Shown here: piece by piece, positions 58,859 through 64,000 of the stretch
Numbering within the stretch: position 1 is the first letter of the stretch
How the letters are laid out: the number at the start of each line of letters is the position of its first letter
Assembly: GCA_037043235.1 (NCBI GenBank)
Contig: JAWRVZ010000628.1
Span: 1-64,000, forward strand
Length of the DNA stretch: 64,000 nucleotides
Direction of reading: 5' to 3'
Origin: Rhodeus uyekii
Taxonomy: Eukaryota; Chordata; Actinopteri; Cypriniformes; Acheilognathidae
Notes under the pieces: generated by a model
Seen by the model: the letters and a program-made list of their open reading frames with translations, nothing else
What the model was told of the DNA's origin: nothing
The model's database searches: none
Position numbers and translations under genes: made by a program

Positions 58859-60905
58859 ACGTTTGAACCCCGGTCATTGCTGCTTGCAGCTATATTTATT
58901 ATTATTATTCTTCTGCCGTAATGCGTCTCGTGCAGACCAAACCGTAAGGTCTAGAGACTTGAAACTTTGTCAGATGGTAGGTCTCAATTTGGGGAGAACG
59001 TATCAAAATATGACGCAAATCGGGCTATAGGTGGCGCTACAGCGACTACAAACGCGTACATGTTCATAACTCGTAAACCGTTTGTCGTACACTCAAGTGT
59101 CTTATATCTCTGGAATCCTTGGCTCAAAACTTAAAAAATGTATATCTCCGATTTCATTTCCGCCTATAAAAATTTTCCGCCATTTTGATTTTTCTGAAAA
59201 AAAATTTTTTCGAACTCCTCATAGGCCGTTTGTCCAAATCACGCAAAATTTCACACACATCATCTAGAGACTCTCATGACCAAAAGTTGTCAAAGGAATT
59301 TTGATCGGTGATTCACGCTTGCAACAAGACAATAAAACGTTCGCATAAGGCGGAGACACTTTTGCTAAAATTGTAATAGCTCTGGAACGCAAAGAGATAA
59401 TCTCACCAAACTTCACATAGTCATGTATAAGCTCAATTTGTGGTCACACCAAAAAAACTGCGATGATTGACCACTTGGTGGCGCTATATTGCGAAAAAAA
59501 CACTCAATCACCTGTACAGGGTCACATGGTAGTCCGATTGACCTGAGACTTGTCATGCACGGTCTTTGTCCAAGGGTCCATGATGGTCTATGAGGACATT
59601 GGTGTATCTCAAAAAACATGATCGTCATCGGCCAATGAACTTTGAGCATCAATTAGACTAGCTTAACGAAGGTCGATCGGAACGAAACTCGATGGGCGTG
59701 TTTGACTCATGGCCCTAGTGGTCTGTCAGAATTTTTAAGAAAATCGGACACTAGTTGGCGCTAACAAGTTTTTTGCGTCTCTACTCACGTGGTGTTTCAC
59801 GCATCCACAAAATATTGATATCATCTGATAGATCTCCTCATACTGAACAACTTTGCCTCAAGAACCACTGCTGTCAATCAAATTGTTTGCGAAATATTGG
59901 AGATTTTTGAAATTTCAGATTTTTCGAACTCGTCATAGGCCGTCAATTTCACTGGCTTGAAAATTCACACGCATCATCTAGGGACACTCAAGGCAAAAAG
60001 TTGTCAAAGGATTTTCGATTAGTTAAACCGTTCAGCAGATACAATTTTTCATATATTTCTGATTTGGCCTATTGTGATTAAAATGTCTATATATCTTGTC
60101 CAAAAACAAGAAACTTCACAAAACTGTGTAAATGTTCAGAACAAGACATTATGAAGAAACTTGTGAGGTTTCATGTATTTCTGATGCTCGTACGGCTCAC
60201 AATAAATTATAAACACTCTATATTTTAAAATCTTAGAAAAGCTGTAATACTAGTTTTGTCAACAAGAGAAACGTCACAGAACTGTGAACATGTTAAGAAC
60301 AAGTCATTTTGAAGAAATGTGTCAGGTCTCATGTATTTCTGATGCTCATAGGGCTCACAATAAATTATAAACCATCTTTATTTTAAAATCTTAGAAAAGT
60401 TGTAATACTACTTTTGTCCACAAGAGGCACCATCAGGCTAGAAAATCTTTTTATGTGGAGAACAAGTCAGATTGACATAGACTGACATAAACCGACAAAA
60501 CTTCACAGAACTGTGCTCATTAGGAAAACTAGTCAGATTGACAAAAAAAGGTCATAACAGTTCAAATGATATGACGTGTAGTGTTAAACATATCCACATT
60601 GTTATCATTTGATAGATCTTCCCATACTGAAAAATGTTTGTAACGTCTATATATCATTTAACCAAAATAGAAACTTCATAAAGCTCTGTTTATGTGGAGA
60701 ACAAGTCAGATTGACTTAGACTGACATAAACCGACAGAACAGTTCATATGTTCAGTTCACAATGTCAATATCATTTAATCTTCTCATTCTGAACATCTTT
60801 GAAAGATGTCTATACATTGTTTACACAAAGTAGAAACTTCACAGAACTTTAGGAGAACTAGTCAGATTGACCACAAACCGTCTTGACAGCTCAGATGGTC
60901 TTGCG
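58859..60905 (+). repeat. Tandem array unit U14
   Basis: No monomer. Junction GTAATGCGTCTCGTGCAG as in U5, and the following block shares U5 variants (CATTTTGATTTTTCTG). Confidence 0.85.
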
Positions 60906-62895
60906 ACGTTTGAACCCCGGTCATTGCTGCTTGCAGCTATATTTATTATTATTATTATTATTCTGCCGTACTTCTTATCGTGCAGACCAAACCGTAAGGT
61001 CTAGAGACTTGAAAGTTGGCCAGATGGTAGGTCTCAATTTGGGGAGAACGTATCAAAATATGACGCAAATCGGGCAATAGGTGGCGCTACAGCGACTACA
61101 AACGCGTACATGCTCATAACTCGTAAACTGTTTGTCGTACACTCAAGTGTCTTATATCTCTGGAATCCTTGGCTCAAAACTTAAAAAATGTATATCTCCG
61201 ATTTCATTTCCGCCTATAAAAATTTTCCGCCATTTTGAATTTTCTGGAAAAAAAAGTTTTCGAACTCCTCATAGACCGTTTGTCCAAATCACGCAAAATT
61301 TCACACACATCATCTAGAGACTCTCATGACCAAAAGTTGTCAAAAGAATTTTGATCGGTGATTCACGCTTGCAACAAGACAATAAAACGTTCGGATAAGG
61401 CGGAGACATTTTTGCTAAAATTGTAATAGCTCTGGAACGCAAAGAGATAATCTCACCAAACTTCACATAGTCATGTATAAGCTCAATTTGTGGTCACACC
61501 AAAAAAACTGCGATGATTGACCACTTGGTGGCGCTATATTGCGAAAAAAACACTCAACCACCTGTACAGGGTCACATGGTAGTCCGATTGACCTGAGACT
61601 TGTCATGCACGGTCTTTGTCCAAGGGTCCATGATGGTCTTTGAGGACATTGGTGTATCTCAAAAAACATGACCGTCATCGGCCAATGAACTTTGAGCATC
61701 AATTAGACTAGCTTAACGAAGGTCGATCGGAACGAAACTCGATGGGCGTGTTTGACTCATGGCCCTAGTGGTCTGTCAGAATTTTGAAGAAAATCGGACA
61801 CTAGTTGGCGCTAACGAGTTTTTTGCGTCTCTACTTACGTGGTGTTCCACGCATCCACAAAATATTGATATCATCTGATAGATCTCCTCATACTGAACAA
61901 CTTTGCCTCAAGAACCACTGCTGTCAATCAAATTGTTTGCGAAATATTGGAGATTTTTGAAATTTCAAATTTTTCGAACTCGTCATAGGCCGTCAATCTC
62001 ACTGGCTTGAAAATTCACACGCATCATCTAGAGACACTCAAGGCAAAAAGTTGTCAAAGGATTTTCGATTAGTTAAACCGTTCAGCAGATACAATTTTTC
62101 ATATATTTCTGATTTGGCCTATTGTGATTAAAATGTCTATATATCTTGTCCAAAAACAAGAAACTTCACAAAACTGTGTAAATGTTAAGAACCAGACATT
62201 ATGAAGAAACTTGTGAGGTTTCATGTATTTCTGATGCTCGTACGGCTCACAATAAATTATAATCCATCTACATTTTAAAATCTTAGAAAAGCTGTAATAC
62301 TAGTTTTGTCCACAAGAGAAACGTCACAGATCTGTGAACATGTTAAGAACAAGTCATTTTGAAGAAATGTGTCAGGTCTCATGTATTTCTGATGCTCATA
62401 GGGCTCACGATAAATTACAAACGATCTACATTTTAAAATCTTAGAAAAGCTGTAATACTACTTTTGTCCACAAGAGGCACCGTCAGGCTAGAAAATCTTT
62501 TTATGTGGAGAACAAGTCAGATTGACATAGACTGACATAACAGTTCAGATGACATTACATATGGTGTTAAACACATGCAGGTAATAATAATATCATTTGA
62601 TAGATTTTTCCATACTGAAAAAATGTTTAACATGTGTATATATATATCGTTTACACAAACTAGAAACTTCATAAAGATGTGTTTATGTGGAGAACAAGTC
62701 AGATTGACATAGATCGACATAACAGTTTAGATGTTCAGTTCACAATATTAATATCATATGATCTTCTCATTCTGAACATCTTTGAAAGATATCTGTACAT
62801 TGTTTGCACAAAGTAGAAACTTCACAGAACTGTGCACATTAGGAGAACTAGTCAGATTGACCACAAACAGTCATGACAGCTCAGATGGTCCTGCA
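60906..62895 (+). repeat. Tandem array unit U15
   Basis: No monomer. The block is a mosaic: it shares CTCTGGAATCC and GGCTCAAAAC with U14 but GATGGTCTTTGAGG with U6 and U10. Confidence 0.85.
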
Positions 62896-64000
62896 ACGTT
62901 TGAACCCCGGTCATTGCTGCTTGCAGCTATATTTAGGGGTTCAAACGCGTAGCGTTGAATACCTATTGTAATCGCTAAGATTTTTATTATTATTATTATT
63001 ATTCTGTCGAACTTCCGATCGTGCAGACCAAACCGTAAGGTCTAGAGACTTGAAACCTGGCCAGATGGTAGGTCTCAATTTGGGGGGAACGTATCAAAAT
63101 ATGACGCAAATCGGCCAATAGGTGGCGCTAGAGCGATCAAAATAGCTAAATCGCTAATAACTCCTAGACCGTTTGTCCTACACTCAAGTGTCTTATATCT
63201 CTGGAATCCTTGGCTCAAGCCGAAAAAAACGTATATCTCCGATTTCATTTCCGCCTAGAAAAATTTTCCGCCATTTTGAATTTTCTGAAAAAAAATTTTT
63301 TCGAACTCCTCATAGACCGTTTGTCCAAATCACGTGAAACTTCACACATATCATCTAGTGACTCTCATGAGCAAAAGTTATCAAAAGAATTTCGATTAGT
63401 GATTCACACTCGCAACAGGTTGTCCAAACGTTTGAATAGGGCGGAGCCTATTTTGCTAAAATCGTAATAATTCTGGAACGCAAAGAGATAATCTCACCAA
63501 GCTTGAAATACTCATGTATAAGCTAGTTTTGTGGTCACTCTAAAAAATCTGCAACGATTGACCACTTGGTGGCGCTATATTACGAAAAAAACACTAAAAC
63601 ATCTGTATATGTGCACTCTTTAGTCCGATTGACTTCAAACTTGTCATGCACGGTCTTTGTCCAATGGCGCATGACAATCTATGAGGATATTGGCGTATCT
63701 CAAAAAACATGGCTGTCATCAGCCAATGAAATTTGAGCATCAATTAGACCAACTTAACGAATGTCGATCGGAATGAAACTCGATGAGCGTGTTTGACTCA
63801 TGGCCCTAAAGGTCTGTCAGAATTTTTAAAGAAATCGGCCACTAGTTGGCGCTAACGAGTTTTTTGCGTCTCTACTCACGTGGTGTTTCACACATCCTCA
63901 CAATATTGATATCATCTGTTAGATCGTCTCATCCTGAGCAACTTTGCCTCAAGAACCACTGCTGTAAATCAAATTGTTAGAGAAATATTAGCGATTTTAG
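62896..64000 (+). repeat. Partial array unit U16 at right window edge
   Basis: One diverged monomer at 62935 (GCGTAGCGTTGAATACC). Junction CTGTCGAACTTCCGATCG as in U1 and U4. The unit continues beyond the window. Confidence 0.85.

Overview
The window looks like repeat-dense, intergenic chromosomal DNA from a teleost fish, most likely a cyprinid. The evidence is the mix of elements: an L2/CR1-type LINE tail ending in short GGCAA-type repeats, an RNase H-bearing LINE with a (GAA)n tail, a very large Helitron-type protein with a C-terminal endonuclease, hAT-like sequence, and long AT-rich microsatellites. I see no single-copy host gene, tRNA, rRNA or CRISPR array. Assignment to a species is not possible from sequence alone.

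Layout. Positions 1-16196 and about 43376-64000 are two blocks of one tandem family of roughly 2-2.9 kb units (16 anchor sites counted; both blocks run off the window). Each unit carries a conserved anchor, a (TTA)n tract, sometimes one to six monomers of a 51-bp minisatellite set in that tract, a conserved noncoding block of about 1.6 kb with internal duplications, and a tail of ~158-bp subrepeats. In the left block the units form a three-unit higher-order repeat of about 7.3 kb. An L2/CR1-like LINE tail interrupts the third unit.

The two blocks are separated by a 27-kb cluster of mobile elements. (a) 16386-26807 is an LTR retroelement with apparently identical 1460-bp LTRs and a 4-bp target duplication (CATA). 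It has an intact gag, followed in the same frame, across a single UGA in the readthrough context UGACUAG, by a protease and a broken pol. Most of the reverse transcriptase, the RNase H and the integrase core are missing, so this copy would need help in trans. (b) 28507-36301 (minus strand) is a nearly intact Helentron/Helitron2-type gene. In order it has an NLS-like start, a 10-residue repeat encoded by a 30-bp minisatellite, an OTU cysteine protease, an 18-residue repeat array, zinc-finger-like cysteines, an HUH replication initiator, a Pif1-like helicase and a C-terminal endonuclease/exonuclease/phosphatase domain. (c) 36795-40775 is AT-rich DNA arranged as nested inverted repeats, including 210-bp arms around a 182-bp centre. 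(d) 41250-43375 holds hAT-like sequence, three long microsatellites and a 5'-truncated minus-strand LINE with a decayed RNase H and CCHC tail.

The genes do not form a host pathway. They are independent selfish elements nested in a satellite-like array. The points most worth testing are the UGA readthrough with a duplicated, catalytically altered retropepsin domain in the LTR element, the expanded minisatellites inside the Helentron gene, and the perfect 12-bp inverted repeat created wherever the 51-bp minisatellite sits in the array.
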